This document shows positions 26,030 through 34,081 of a stretch of 64,000 nt of DNA, piece after piece. Made by a program: the position numbers and the translations under genes. Below the pieces are notes generated by a model, which had not been told where the DNA came from, did not search any database, and worked only from the letters and a program-made list of their open reading frames with translations. Position 1 is the first letter of the stretch; each line of letters opens with the position of its first letter. The stretch comes from Actinobacteria bacterium OV450 (GTDB lineage: Bacteria; Actinomycetota; Actinomycetes; Streptomycetales; Streptomycetaceae): the NCBI GenBank assembly GCA_001298555.1, contig LJCW01000325.1, positions 1 to 64,000 of the forward strand, read 5' to 3'.

Positions 26030-26488
26030 TCAGAGTTTGCGGAAGTCCCAGGAGACGACCGAATCCGGGGTGAGGCGGATCCACGCGTGGCGGCCGTCGT
26101 GCGGCATCTCCTCGATGCCGAAGTTCTTGGCCGGAAACAGCCGTTCCGCCTCGGCCAGCTCCGGACAGGGCCCGCCCGTACGCGGGGCCTCGCCCACGAA
26201 GACGGCGCTGCCGGAGAGCTCGACCCCGCGCAGTTCGTCGTACGCCTCGCCCGCGTCCACGACCACGGAGATCCGCGGGTCCGCCCGCAGGTCCGACCAG
26301 CGCCGGCTGCGCGTGATCGAATACAGCCACAGCGAGGCGCCGTCCCAGGCGAACCACAGGGCGCCCACGTGTGGACGGCCGTCCGGGGAGACGGTCGCCA
26401 CCCGGCAGGTGCGCTGCTCGCGCAGGAAGGCGTCCACTTCCGCGTCGGTCATCATGATGCGGCGGCCCCGCCGCTGTGATCCGTCCAT
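26030..26488 (-). CDS. PPOX-class F420/FMN-binding split-barrel protein
   Basis: The product is 152 residues if it starts at the ATG complementary to 26486-26488, which follows GAAGGGG at about ten bases; a GTG three codons earlier and the double ATG at MMTDAEV are alternatives. The split barrel has VDAFLREQRTCRVATVSPDGRPHVGALWFAWDG and RRWSDLRADPRISVVVDAGE, typical of small F420- or FMN-dependent oxidoreductases of actinobacteria. The substrate is unknown. It is divergent from an isochorismatase-like gene; the spacer contains CTGAC-TGAGT-GTCAG (26510-26524). Confidence 0.85.
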   Translation of the reverse strand: MDGSQRRGRRIMMTDAEVDAFLREQRTCRVATVSPDGRPHVGALWFAWDGASLWLYSITRSRRWSDLRADPRISVVVDAGEAYDELRGVELSGSAVFVGEAPRTGGPCPELAEAERLFPAKNFGIEEMPHDGRHAWIRLTPDSVVSWDFRKL

Positions 26489-26564
26489 CCGTCCCACACC
26501 CCTTCACATCTGACTGAGTGTCAGGAATCATGCGGGATCGACGGCCGTCACGCCAGGGGGAGCC

Positions 26565-27185
26565 ATGCCGCAGCCGGACATCGATCCCGCCACCACCGCA
26601 CTGCTCACCGTCGAGTGCCAGAACGGTGTCGTCGGCGAGGAGAGCGCACTGCCCGAACTCGCGAAGGAGGCCCGGGACTCCGGGATGCTCGGGCGGGTGG
26701 CCGCGCTGGTCGACGCCGCCCACGCAGCCGGCGTACAGGTGCTGCACGCGGTCGCCGAACGGCGCCCCGACGGGCTCGCGGCCAACGCCAACGCGCGGCT
26801 GTTCCGGGCCGCCGGGAAGCTGCCCGTGCGGCAGCTGACCGGGACCCGGGCGGTGCAGGTCGCGGCCCCCATCGAGGTGGCCGGAAACGATCTGGTGGTC
26901 CGCCGGCTGCACGGCCTCTCCCCGATCTCCGGCACCGACGTCGACGCCCTCCTGCGCAACCTCGGCATCCGCACCCTCGTGGTGGCCGGGGTGTCGTCGA
27001 ACATCGCGATCCCGAACACCGTCTTCGACGCCGTGAACCTCGGCTACCGGGTCGTGGTGCCGTCCGACGCCATCGCGGGGGTGCCCGCCGCCTACACCGC
27101 CGAGGTGATCCGCAACTCCCTGGCGCTCGTCGCGACCGTCACCACGGCCGAAGCCGTGCTCGCGCAGTGGGCTCCCGCGCCCTGA
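26565..27185 (+). CDS. Isochorismatase-fold protein with altered catalytic triad
   Basis: The product is 206 residues, starting after GGGGGAG. The isochorismatase/cysteine-hydrolase fold is clear: TALLTVECQNGVVG at the start, ALVDAAHAAGVQVLHAV, then NDLVVRRLHGLSPISGTDVDALLRNLGIRTLVVAGVSSN and YRVVVPSDAIAGVPA. The usual Asp-Lys-Cys triad is not conserved: the DMQND-like motif reads ECQNG, the lysine position reads VVRRLHG, and the cysteine position reads GVSSNIAIPNT. It may be non-hydrolytic or use other residues. The family name should not be taken as an activity. Confidence 0.85.
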   Translation: MPQPDIDPATTALLTVECQNGVVGEESALPELAKEARDSGMLGRVAALVDAAHAAGVQVLHAVAERRPDGLAANANARLFRAAGKLPVRQLTGTRAVQVAAPIEVAGNDLVVRRLHGLSPISGTDVDALLRNLGIRTLVVAGVSSNIAIPNTVFDAVNLGYRVVVPSDAIAGVPAAYTAEVIRNSLALVATVTTAEAVLAQWAPAP

Positions 27186-27203
27186 CCCCCGTAACCTGGG
27201 CGG

Positions 27204-28049
27204 ATGCTGTCCGAAGTGATCGCGACCCGTTACGTCACGCCCCTGCGTGAGGGCGGCTCGCTCCCGGGGATCGTCGAGGCCGACGACCTCGGTACCTACG
27301 TCATGAAATTCACCGGAGCCGGCCAGGGCCGCAAGACCCTGGTCGCCGAAGTCGTCTGCGGGCGCCTGGCGCAGCGCCTCGGCCTGCGGGTCCCGCGGCT
27401 GGTGCAGATGCAGCTCGACCCCGTCATCGGGCTCGGCGAGCCCGACCAGGAGGTCCAGGAGCTGCTGAAGGCCAGCGGCGGACTCAACCTCGGGATGGAC
27501 TACCTGCCCGGGTCGATCGGCTTCGACCCGCTCGCGTACCAGGTGGACCCGGCCGAGGCGGGGCGCGTGGTCTGGTTCGACGCGCTGATCAACAACGTCG
27601 ACCGGTCCTGGCGCAACCCGAACATGCTGGTCTGGCACGGTGACCTGTGGCTGATCGACCACGGCGCCACCATGATCTGGCACCACAACTGGCCCACCGC
27701 CGCGAGCGCCGCGGCCAAGCCGTACAACGCCTCCGACCACGTCCTGGCCCCGGTCGGCCCGGACATCGCGGCGGCGGCCGCCGCCCTCGCCCCCCTGGTG
27801 ACCCGGGAGCTGCTCGACGAGGTCGTCGCGGACGTGCCCGACGAGTGGCTGGTCGACGAGCCCGGCTTCGACTCCACCGACGCGGTGCGCCGCGCCTACG
27901 TGGAGGTGCTGCTGCCGCGCGCGGCCACGATCCACGAGAGGATCTCGATGGAGGCCGAGGTGAAGGCGCCGTCGAAGCCCCCCGGGTGGCTGACCGACCA
28001 CCTGTCCGAATGGCCCCACAAGACCAAGAAGAAGAGCGACGGCGAGTGA
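27204..28049 (+). CDS. HipA-like family kinase
   Basis: The product is 281 residues, shorter than classical HipA (~440). Kinase-like motifs are visible: an ATP-lysine candidate K35 in GTYVMKFTGAGQG, a catalytic-loop-like LINNVDRSWRNPNML (D133, N138) and a metal-binding IDHG (D152). Classical HipA phosphorylates glutamyl-tRNA synthetase and is held by HipB, but no hipB-like gene is present. The downstream DUF3037 gene overlaps its stop by four bases (GTGA), so the two products are made together. TAACCT ends six bases before the ATG, which suggests a leaderless mRNA. Toxin, signalling or other roles cannot be decided from sequence. Confidence 0.82.
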   Translation: MLSEVIATRYVTPLREGGSLPGIVEADDLGTYVMKFTGAGQGRKTLVAEVVCGRLAQRLGLRVPRLVQMQLDPVIGLGEPDQEVQELLKASGGLNLGMDYLPGSIGFDPLAYQVDPAEAGRVVWFDALINNVDRSWRNPNMLVWHGDLWLIDHGATMIWHHNWPTAASAAAKPYNASDHVLAPVGPDIAAAAAALAPLVTRELLDEVVADVPDEWLVDEPGFDSTDAVRRAYVEVLLPRAATIHERISMEAEVKAPSKPPGWLTDHLSEWPHKTKKKSDGE

Positions 28050-28429
28050 CCAAGCGGGACGTGTTCGAGTACGCGCTGGTGCGCGTGGTGCCCCGGATGG
28101 AGCGCGGCGAGTGCTTCAACGCCGGCGTGATCGTCTACTGCCGTGCGCGCTCGTACGTGGCCGCGCGCACCCATCTGGACGAGGCCAAGCTCCTCGCCCT
28201 GGACCCCGGGGCCGACGTGGCCGGCGTGCGCGCCGCCCTGCACGGGGTCGCGGGCGTGTGCACCGGCGGCGAGTGGGCCGGCCAGGCGGCCGGCGACGAC
28301 GCGGGACGCCGGTTCCGCTGGCTGATCGCCCCGCGCAGCACGGTCGTGCAGCCCGGGCCGGTGCACACCGGCCTCACCGCCGACCCGGAGGCCGAGGTGG
28401 AACGGCTGCTCGACCTGCTGGTCCGCTGA
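28046..28429 (+). CDS. DUF3037 family protein
   Basis: The product is 127 residues from the GTG at 28046, which overlaps the HipA-like stop as GTGA and implies translational coupling. The sequence shows the DUF3037 opening VFEYALVRVVPRMERGECFNAGVIVYCRARSYV and ends RWLIAPRSTVVQPGPVHTGLTADPEAEVERLLDLLV. DUF3037 is often paired with HipA-like kinases in bacteria; no activity is established. It may be the kinase's regulator or substrate. No membrane or secretion signal is visible. Confidence 0.85.
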   Translation: MTKRDVFEYALVRVVPRMERGECFNAGVIVYCRARSYVAARTHLDEAKLLALDPGADVAGVRAALHGVAGVCTGGEWAGQAAGDDAGRRFRWLIAPRSTVVQPGPVHTGLTADPEAEVERLLDLLVR

Positions 28430-28488
28430 TCCGGCCGAACGGTACGAAGATCCGTACGGTGGCCGCCACGACCTGGAGAGCCCTGGGG

Positions 28489-28509
28489 CCCGGTGCCGTT
28501 GACACCGGG
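28489..28509. promoter_or_regulatory. Inverted repeat over the fabG -35 box
   Basis: CCCGGTG (28489-28495) and CACCGGG (28503-28509) surround seven bases that include the first part of the -35 box. A repressor bound here would block the promoter; no candidate regulator is adjacent. Confidence 0.45.
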
Positions 28510-28527
28510 TGCCAGGGCTCCTAGCGT
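28499..28527 (+). promoter_or_regulatory. Promoter of the fabG-SDR operon
   Basis: TTGACA (28499-28504) and TAGCGT (28522-28527) are 17 bases apart, the closest match to consensus in the window. The fabG-like start codon lies 80 bases downstream. Confidence 0.7.
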
Positions 28528-28606
28528 CTCCTCAGCTGAAGCTACTAAGCGGTTGCTCACCCACGAGGAGCCGCTGTTGAGGATTCCGAGGGCGAGGAGA
28601 TCCACC

Positions 28607-29368
28607 ATGTCCACCACCGAGCAGCGCGTCGCGATCGTGACCGGGGCGGCCCGGGGCATCGGCGCGGCCACCGCCGTACGCCTGGCCGCCGAGGGCCGGG
28701 CGGTCGCCGTACTCGATCTCGACGAGGCGGCCTGCAAGGACACCGTCGAGACGATCACGGCCGCCGGGGGGAAGGCCCTGGCGGTCGGCTGCGACGTCTC
28801 CGACGCGGCGCAGGTGGAGGCGGCCGTCGAGCGCGTCGCGAGCACCCTGGGCGCCCCGACCATCCTGGTCAACAACGCGGGCGTGCTGCGCGACAACCTG
28901 CTCTTCAAGATGAGCGAGAACGACTGGGACACCGTCATGAACGTCCACCTGCGCGGTGCGTTCCTGATGTCGAAGGCCTGTCAGAAGTACATGGTCGAGG
29001 CCAAGTTCGGCCGCATCGTCAACCTGTCCAGCAGCTCGGCGCTGGGCAACCGCGGGCAGGCCAACTACTCGGCGGCCAAGGCCGGTCTGCAGGGCTTCAC
29101 CAAGACCCTGGCCGTCGAGCTCGGCAAGTTCGGCGTCACCGCCAACGCCGTCGCCCCCGGCTTCATCGTCACGGAGATGACCGCCCAGACGGCCGCGCGC
29201 GTGGGCATGGGCTTCGAGGACTTCCAGGCCGCCGCGGCCACCCAGATCCCCGTCCAGCGCGTCGGCCGTCCGGACGACATCGCCAACGCGATCGCCTTCT
29301 TCACGGGCGAGGCCGCCGGCTTCGTCTCCGGCCAGGTCATGTACGTGGCCGGCGGCCCGCTCAACTGA
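28607..29368 (+). CDS. fabG: 3-oxoacyl-ACP reductase (FabG-like SDR)
   Basis: The product is 253 residues from the ATG at 28607, preceded by GAGGAGA. The SDR cofactor site is TGAARGIGAATA, followed by NNAG (VNNAGVLRDN), the catalytic Ser of LSSSSALG, and YSAAKAG with Tyr and Lys. Conserved ANAVAPGFIVTEMT and a GPLN end place it near FabG, which reduces 3-oxoacyl-ACP with NADPH. Many such genes act outside housekeeping fatty-acid synthesis, so the substrate is not certain. It is followed after 21 bases by a second SDR gene, probably in one operon. Confidence 0.85.
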   Translation: MSTTEQRVAIVTGAARGIGAATAVRLAAEGRAVAVLDLDEAACKDTVETITAAGGKALAVGCDVSDAAQVEAAVERVASTLGAPTILVNNAGVLRDNLLFKMSENDWDTVMNVHLRGAFLMSKACQKYMVEAKFGRIVNLSSSSALGNRGQANYSAAKAGLQGFTKTLAVELGKFGVTANAVAPGFIVTEMTAQTAARVGMGFEDFQAAAATQIPVQRVGRPDDIANAIAFFTGEAAGFVSGQVMYVAGGPLN

Positions 29369-29389
29369 CGAGAGGCAGGGCGCAGGCTC

Positions 29390-30160
29390 ATGACGGACAA
29401 CAGCACGAACGTGGTGGACAGCGGCAAGGTCGCGCTGATCACCGGAGCGAGCCGGGGCATCGGCTACGGCATCGCGCAGGCGCTCGTCGCCCGCGGCGAC
29501 CGGGTGTGCATCACCGGGCGCAACGAAGACGCCCTCAAGGAGGCCGTCGAGGCGCTCGGCGCCGACCGGGTGATCGGGGTCGCCGGCAAGGCGCACGACG
29601 AGGGTCACCAGGCCGTCGCGGTCGAGCGGACGATGGAGGCCTTCGGCCGGGTCGACTTCCTGATCAACAACGCGGGCACCAATCCGGTCTTCGGTCCGAT
29701 CGCCGATCTGGACCTCGGTGTCGCGCGCAAGGTCTTCGAGACCAACGTGATCTCCGCGCTCGGGTTCGCCCAGCGGACCTGGCACGCCTGGCAGAAGGAC
29801 AACGGCGGCGCGATCGTGAACATCGCGTCCATCGCCGGCGTCTCCGCCTCGCCCTTCATCGGCGCGTACGGGATGAGCAAGGCCGCCATGGTCAACCTCA
29901 CCCTCCAGCTCGCCCACGAGATGGCGCCCGGGGTCCGGGTCAACGCGATCGCCCCCGCGGTGGTCAGGACGAAGTTCGCGCAGGCGCTCTACGAGGGCCG
30001 GGAGCAGGAGGCCGCGGCCGCCTACCCGCTCGGCCGGCTGGGGCTCCCGGAGGACATCGGCGGGGCGGCGGCTTTTCTTACATCTCCACAAGCGGAATGG
30101 ATCACAGGCCAAACTCTGGTCGTCGACGGCGGAATGTTCCTCAATGCCGGAGTGCACTGA
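29390..30160 (+). CDS. SDR family oxidoreductase
   Basis: The product is 256 residues. Cofactor site TGASRGIGYGIAQAL, NNAG in LINNAGTNPVFG, catalytic Ser in NIASIAGVSA and YGMSK with Tyr/Lys define a classical SDR. The C-terminus reads GQTLVVDGGMFLNAGVH. The substrate is unknown. The gene follows the fabG-like gene closely and is followed by a strong terminator. Codons from about 30071 to 30115 are unusually A/T-rich at third positions (TTT, CTT, ACA, TCT, CCA, CAA), unlike the rest of the gene. Confidence 0.9.
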   Translation: MTDNSTNVVDSGKVALITGASRGIGYGIAQALVARGDRVCITGRNEDALKEAVEALGADRVIGVAGKAHDEGHQAVAVERTMEAFGRVDFLINNAGTNPVFGPIADLDLGVARKVFETNVISALGFAQRTWHAWQKDNGGAIVNIASIAGVSASPFIGAYGMSKAAMVNLTLQLAHEMAPGVRVNAIAPAVVRTKFAQALYEGREQEAAAAYPLGRLGLPEDIGGAAAFLTSPQAEWITGQTLVVDGGMFLNAGVH

Positions 30161-30171
30161 TCGATAATCGG

Positions 30172-30204
30172 ACGCATTTGCCTCCTGAGGGGAGGCAAAT
30201 GCGT
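30172..30204 (+). terminator. Terminator of the SDR operon
   Basis: Perfect 14-base arms (30172-30185 and 30191-30204) surround TGAGG. It starts 12 bases after the stop codon and is one of the clearest terminators in the window. Confidence 0.85.
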
Positions 30205-30250
30205 ACCTAATATGCACGAAATCGGTCAAGTGTCACATGAAACCTGCCCA

Positions 30251-30278
30251 TTGGATTTGTGAGGCACTGCGGTAGGGT
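30251..30278 (+). promoter_or_regulatory. Candidate promoter of the peptide-binding lipoprotein
   Basis: TTGGAT (30251-30256) and TAGGGT (30273-30278) are 16 bases apart, 35 bases upstream of the start at 30313. The region is AT-rich for this genome. Confidence 0.45.
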
Positions 30279-30312
30279 CTGCCGCACCCCTGGCTGATCG
30301 AGGAGCGTGCAC

Positions 30313-31896
30313 GTGTTCATCCGGACCAGATGCCTGCAGATCACTGCAGCCCTTGCGTCCATATCCCTGCTCGCCGGATGCGGTCTGCTTTCGGACGACA
30401 GCAGTGACGCCGCGAAGAGAATCGTCGTCGGCACGACGAGCGCCCCGAGCACCCTCGATCCCGCTGCGGCCTGGGACGGCTCCTGGGAGCTGTACCGGAA
30501 CGTCTACCAGACCCTGCTGGCGTTCCCGACGGGCTCCACCAAGCCCCAGCCCGACGCCGCCCAGAACTGCGAGTTCACCGACTCCGCCAACGAGTCGTAC
30601 CGGTGCACCCTGAAGAAGGGCCTGAAGTTCACCGACGGGGAGCCGCTCGACGCCAAGGCCGTCAAGCACTCGCTCGACCGGATCCGGACGATCAACTCCC
30701 AGACCGGTCCGCTCGGCCTCTTCGGCAGCCTTGACAAGATCGAGACCCCGGACGCGCTGACGGTCGTCTTCCACCTGAAGACCCCCGACGCCACGTTCCC
30801 CTTCGTCCTCGGCTCGCCGGCCGCCTCCCTGGTCGCCCCGAAGGACTACCCGGCCGACAAGGTCCGCGAGGACGGCAAGGTCACCGGCTCCGGCCCGTTC
30901 GTGCTCGACTCGTACAAGGAGGGCAGCGAGGCGGTCCTCGGCAAGAACGGGACCTACAACGGCTTCGCGAACCGGCGCAACGACGGCGTGACCATCCGCT
31001 ACTTCACGGACTCCACCAAGATGGTCGCCGCGCTCAAGGCCAAGGAGATCGACGCCACCTACCGCGGTCTGTCGGCCCCCGAGATCAAGGACCTGCAGAC
31101 CCCCGCCTCGCACGCGCAGGGCGTCCAGGTCGTCGAGAACGTCGGAGCGGAGATCCGCTACCTGGTCTTCAACCCCAAGGACCCGCAGGTCGCCAAGCCG
31201 GCCGTGCGCCAGGCCATCGCCCAGCTCGTGGACCGCGGCGCGATCGTCTCCAAGGTCTACCAGGGCACCGCCGAGCCGCTGTACTCCATGGTCCCCAAGG
31301 GCGTGGTGGGCCACAAGACGCCCTTCTACGACAAGTACGGCCAGGCCAGCGTCGACAAGGCCAAGAAGATCCTCCGGGACGCCGGGATCACCCAGCCGGT
31401 GGAGCTGACCTTCTGGTACACCACCGACCGCTACGGCGCCTCCACCGCCGACGAGTTCACCGAGCTCAAGCGCCAGCTCGACGAGAGCCAGCTCTTCAAG
31501 GTCACCCTGCGCGGCCAGCCCTGGAAGGTCTTCCAGGTCGGCTACAAGAACGGCGAGTACCCGGTCTTCGGCCGCGGCTGGTTCCCCGACTTCCCGGACC
31601 CGGACAACTTCATCGCGCCGTTCGTCGGCAAGGAGAACGCGGTCGGCACCCCGTACGAGCCCGCCCAGATCCTCACGGACCTGCTGCCCAAGTCCCGCCG
31701 CGAGAGCGACCGCTCGGCCGGTGTCCGCGAGTTCGAGCAGGCCCAGCAGATCTTCGCCGACGACGTCCGGCTGCTGCCGCTGTGGCAGGGCAAGCTGTAC
31801 GTCGCCGCCCGCGAGGACATCGCCGGCGGTGAGCGGGCGCTGGACCCGCAGACCGTCTTCCAGATGTGGGAGCTGTACCGCAAGACCAGCTGGTAG
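30313..31896 (+). CDS. ABC transporter substrate-binding lipoprotein (family 5, peptide)
   Basis: The product is 527 residues from the GTG at 30313, chosen because AGGAG is seven bases upstream; the GTG at 30307 sits too close to it. A lipoprotein signal ends in LLAGC with lipidated C23. The mature part has the family 5 (OppA/DppA) layout: IVVGTTSAPSTLDPAAAWDG, KKGLKFTDGEPLDAKAVKHSLDR, and PAVRQAIAQLVDR. It should bind oligopeptides or similar ligands at the membrane. No permease or ATPase genes are adjacent, so it is an orphan binding protein that must share a transporter or act as a sensor. Confidence 0.9.
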   Translation: MFIRTRCLQITAALASISLLAGCGLLSDDSSDAAKRIVVGTTSAPSTLDPAAAWDGSWELYRNVYQTLLAFPTGSTKPQPDAAQNCEFTDSANESYRCTLKKGLKFTDGEPLDAKAVKHSLDRIRTINSQTGPLGLFGSLDKIETPDALTVVFHLKTPDATFPFVLGSPAASLVAPKDYPADKVREDGKVTGSGPFVLDSYKEGSEAVLGKNGTYNGFANRRNDGVTIRYFTDSTKMVAALKAKEIDATYRGLSAPEIKDLQTPASHAQGVQVVENVGAEIRYLVFNPKDPQVAKPAVRQAIAQLVDRGAIVSKVYQGTAEPLYSMVPKGVVGHKTPFYDKYGQASVDKAKKILRDAGITQPVELTFWYTTDRYGASTADEFTELKRQLDESQLFKVTLRGQPWKVFQVGYKNGEYPVFGRGWFPDFPDPDNFIAPFVGKENAVGTPYEPAQILTDLLPKSRRESDRSAGVREFEQAQQIFADDVRLLPLWQGKLYVAAREDIAGGERALDPQTVFQMWELYRKTSW

Positions 31897-31902
31897 CACC
31901 TG

Positions 31903-31928
31903 CCGCGGGCGCCCACGGGCGCCCGCGG
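31903..31928 (+). terminator. Terminator after the peptide-binding lipoprotein
   Basis: Twelve-base arms (31903-31914 and 31917-31928) form a GC-only palindrome starting seven bases after the stop codon. Confidence 0.7.
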
Positions 31929-32009
31929 TGAGGCGTTGTCAGTGGCCCCCGGTAGGTTCTGGACTGTTGCACCAAGCAGTTGCACGAACTTGTACCGGAG
32001 GTTGTACAC

Positions 32010-32687
32010 GTGACCCAGATGCTGCCCGAGTCCTGGCTCCCCGTCCTCGGCGACGAGCTGGACCAGCCCTACTTCAAAGAGCTCGTCGAGTTCGTCGAGA
32101 AGGAGCGGGCGAACGGGCCGGTCTACCCGCCCCGAGAGCAGGTCTTCGCAGCCCTGGAGGCCACTCCCTTCGACCGGGTGAAGGTCCTCGTCCTCGGCCA
32201 GGACCCCTACCACGGCGCCGGCCAGGGCCACGGCCTGTGCTTCTCGGTGCGGCCCGGGGTCAAGACCCCGCCCTCGCTGCGCAACATCTACAAGGAGATG
32301 CAGGCGGAGCTGGGCACGCCCATCCCCGACAACGGGTACCTGATGCCGTGGGCCGAGCAGGGCGTCCTGCTGCTCAACGCGGTCCTCACCGTCCGCGAGG
32401 CCGAGCCCAACTCGCACAAGGGCAAGGGCTGGGAGAAGTTCACCGACGCGGTGATCCGCGCCGTCGCCGACCGCCCCGACCCGGCCGTCTTCGTGCTGTG
32501 GGGCGCCTACGCCCAGAAGAAGCTCCCGCTCATCGACGAGGAGCGGCACGTGGTCGTCAAGGGTGCCCACCCCTCCCCGCTGTCGGCGAAGAAGTTCTTC
32601 GGCTCCCGGCCCTTCACGCAGATCAACGAGGCCGTCGCGGCCCAGGGCCATGCGCCGATCGACTGGACGATCCCGAACCTCGGCTGA
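32010..32687 (+). CDS. ung: Uracil-DNA glycosylase, family 1
   Basis: The product is 225 residues from the GTG at 32010, with CGGAGG eight bases upstream; the frame starts earlier but without a ribosome site. The water-activating loop is GQDPYHGAGQ with D65, and the leucine-insertion loop is HPSPLS with H187. These define family 1 Ung, which removes uracil from DNA to start base excision repair. The MPWAEQGVLLLNAVLTV block is also conserved. It stands alone with its own signals. Confidence 0.97.
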   Translation: MTQMLPESWLPVLGDELDQPYFKELVEFVEKERANGPVYPPREQVFAALEATPFDRVKVLVLGQDPYHGAGQGHGLCFSVRPGVKTPPSLRNIYKEMQAELGTPIPDNGYLMPWAEQGVLLLNAVLTVREAEPNSHKGKGWEKFTDAVIRAVADRPDPAVFVLWGAYAQKKLPLIDEERHVVVKGAHPSPLSAKKFFGSRPFTQINEAVAAQGHAPIDWTIPNLG

Positions 32688-32740
32688 CGCCGCACGCGCC
32701 TCGGTGCCATTGCCGGTGCCTCCGGTTAGCGTCGTGACGA

Positions 32741-32760
32741 CCAGACCGGAGCAGGTCTGG
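32741..32760. promoter_or_regulatory. Inverted repeat between ung and the TPR-like gene
   Basis: CCAGACC and GGTCTGG surround GGAGCA. It lies between the ung stop and the next start and could be a weak ung terminator or an operator. Confidence 0.35.
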
Positions 32761-32781
32761 CGGAGCAAGCCGGAGGCCGCC

Positions 32782-33306
32782 GTGACGGAGCAGCAGGAGG
32801 CGTCGGAGGACGCCGTCATGACCAGGATCGGCCAGGCCGTCATCCTGCTGCACGCCGGTGACCGCGAGGAGGCCCGCAACCGCCTCGCCGAGATCTGGCA
32901 CGAGATCGGCGAGGACGGCGACTCGCTCCACCGCTGCACGCTCGCGCACTACATGGCCGACGCGCAGGACGATCCCGCCGACGAACTGGCCTGGGACCTG
33001 CGCGCCCTGACCGCCGCCGACGGACTGGGGCGGGGCCTGCGGGACGGGCTGCCCGCGCAGCACGAACCGCATCCCGCCGTGCGCGTCTTCTACCCGTCGC
33101 TGCACCTCAACCTGGCCGCCGACTACGTCAAGCTCCAGCGGCCCGACGCGGCGCGGCTGCACCTGGCCCGCGCCCGCGCCGCCACCGGGGCGCTGTCCGA
33201 CGACGGGTACGGGAACGGCGTACGGGCCGCCATCGCCCGGCTGGAGCGGCGCCTCGCCGCGGAACCGGGCAGGGGGCCCCGGCCGTTCCCGGAACAGCAC
33301 CCGTAG
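32782..33306 (+). CDS. TPR-like helical protein, function unknown
   Basis: The product is 174 residues from the GTG at 32782, with GGAGG five or six bases upstream; an ATG at 32818 is a possible later start. The sequence is all helical with repeat-like stretches (VILLHAGDREEARNRLAEIW, LHLNLAADYVKLQRPDAARLHLARARAA) typical of tetratricopeptide-type helix pairs. Homologues are usually labelled TPR proteins in Streptomyces. It is soluble and has no signal peptide. A scaffolding role is likely from fold only. Confidence 0.7.
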   Translation: MTEQQEASEDAVMTRIGQAVILLHAGDREEARNRLAEIWHEIGEDGDSLHRCTLAHYMADAQDDPADELAWDLRALTAADGLGRGLRDGLPAQHEPHPAVRVFYPSLHLNLAADYVKLQRPDAARLHLARARAATGALSDDGYGNGVRAAIARLERRLAAEPGRGPRPFPEQHP

Positions 33307-33372
33307 GCCCGCCTGGCGCGCGACCGCGTCGGCTGCGCCTCCGCTCGGCCGCACAGCAGGGCGGCCCCGGTT

Positions 33373-33939
33373 TCAGCCGCCCCGGACACCCGCGCAGATG
33401 CGCGCCTCCGGGCTGTCCGGGTGCCAGCGGCCGTGCCGGCGGCCCAGGGCGCACACGTCGGCCGGCCGGACCGGCAGCTCCTCCACCAGCTCGCGCCGAA
33501 CCTCCGCTTCCGGTCCCGAGGGGTCCTGGCGGCCGCCCTTGCCCGCGTGAGCGCGTTGCGCGGGCCGGCGGGGCTCCGGGATGTCCGGCACCGGCGGGAC
33601 GGCCTGAGGGGGCGCTGCGGCTGCGGGGCCCGCCGGGACGGCCGAGCCCGCCGGGTCCGCCGAGCCGCCCGGAGCGGACTGCCCGCCCCCGGCGGCCGGG
33701 GCCGCCGGCAGCGCGGAATGCCCCGGTACGGCCTGGAGCGCCTCCAGCGCGGGCGCCTGGACCTCCACCGGTGCGGCTCCCGGCCCGCCGCGCGGCTCGT
33801 GCCGGGCCGGCGCCGCAGCGGTGCCGGGGGCGGCCGCCGGCTGCATCGGGGCGGGGGTCACATGCACGCACCCGGAGACGGCCGAGACGGCACAGGCGAC
33901 TCCGAGCAGCAGTTTCGTCGTGGTTCGGGTTGGATGCAC
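33373..33939 (-). CDS. Secreted Pro/Ala-rich protein, probable lipoprotein
   Basis: The product is 188 residues from the GTG complementary to 33937-33939. The N-terminus has a basic region and hydrophobic core (RTTTKLLLGVACAVSAVSGC), with a lipobox-like VSGC placing the lipidated cysteine at C24. The long middle is Pro/Ala/Gly-rich and disordered. The C-terminus, with VRPADVCALGRRHGRWHPDSPEARICAG, is compact and has two cysteines that could form a disulfide. I recognise no named family. A start 29 codons upstream is possible but lacks a signal-peptide form. Confidence 0.6.
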   Translation of the reverse strand: MHPTRTTTKLLLGVACAVSAVSGCVHVTPAPMQPAAAPGTAAAPARHEPRGGPGAAPVEVQAPALEALQAVPGHSALPAAPAAGGGQSAPGGSADPAGSAVPAGPAAAAPPQAVPPVPDIPEPRRPAQRAHAGKGGRQDPSGPEAEVRRELVEELPVRPADVCALGRRHGRWHPDSPEARICAGVRGG

Positions 33940-34081
33940 TCGCGCAACTCTGCTGTGCGAGGACCTCGTTGTGAAAACCCGGAGCCGATATTCACCCCGC
34001 ACGGGTGACGGGCATCCGCCGGACACCGGCCGGACACCGGCAGGTCACCGGCCGCCGCACCCGCCGTACGCCACCGCGGCG

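Noticed and set aside
25569-28019. An 816-codon minus-strand frame spanning several genes
   Set aside because: It runs antisense through the LysR, isochorismatase-like and HipA-like genes and shows only Gly/Arg/Val-rich sequence typical of shadow frames in GC-rich DNA.
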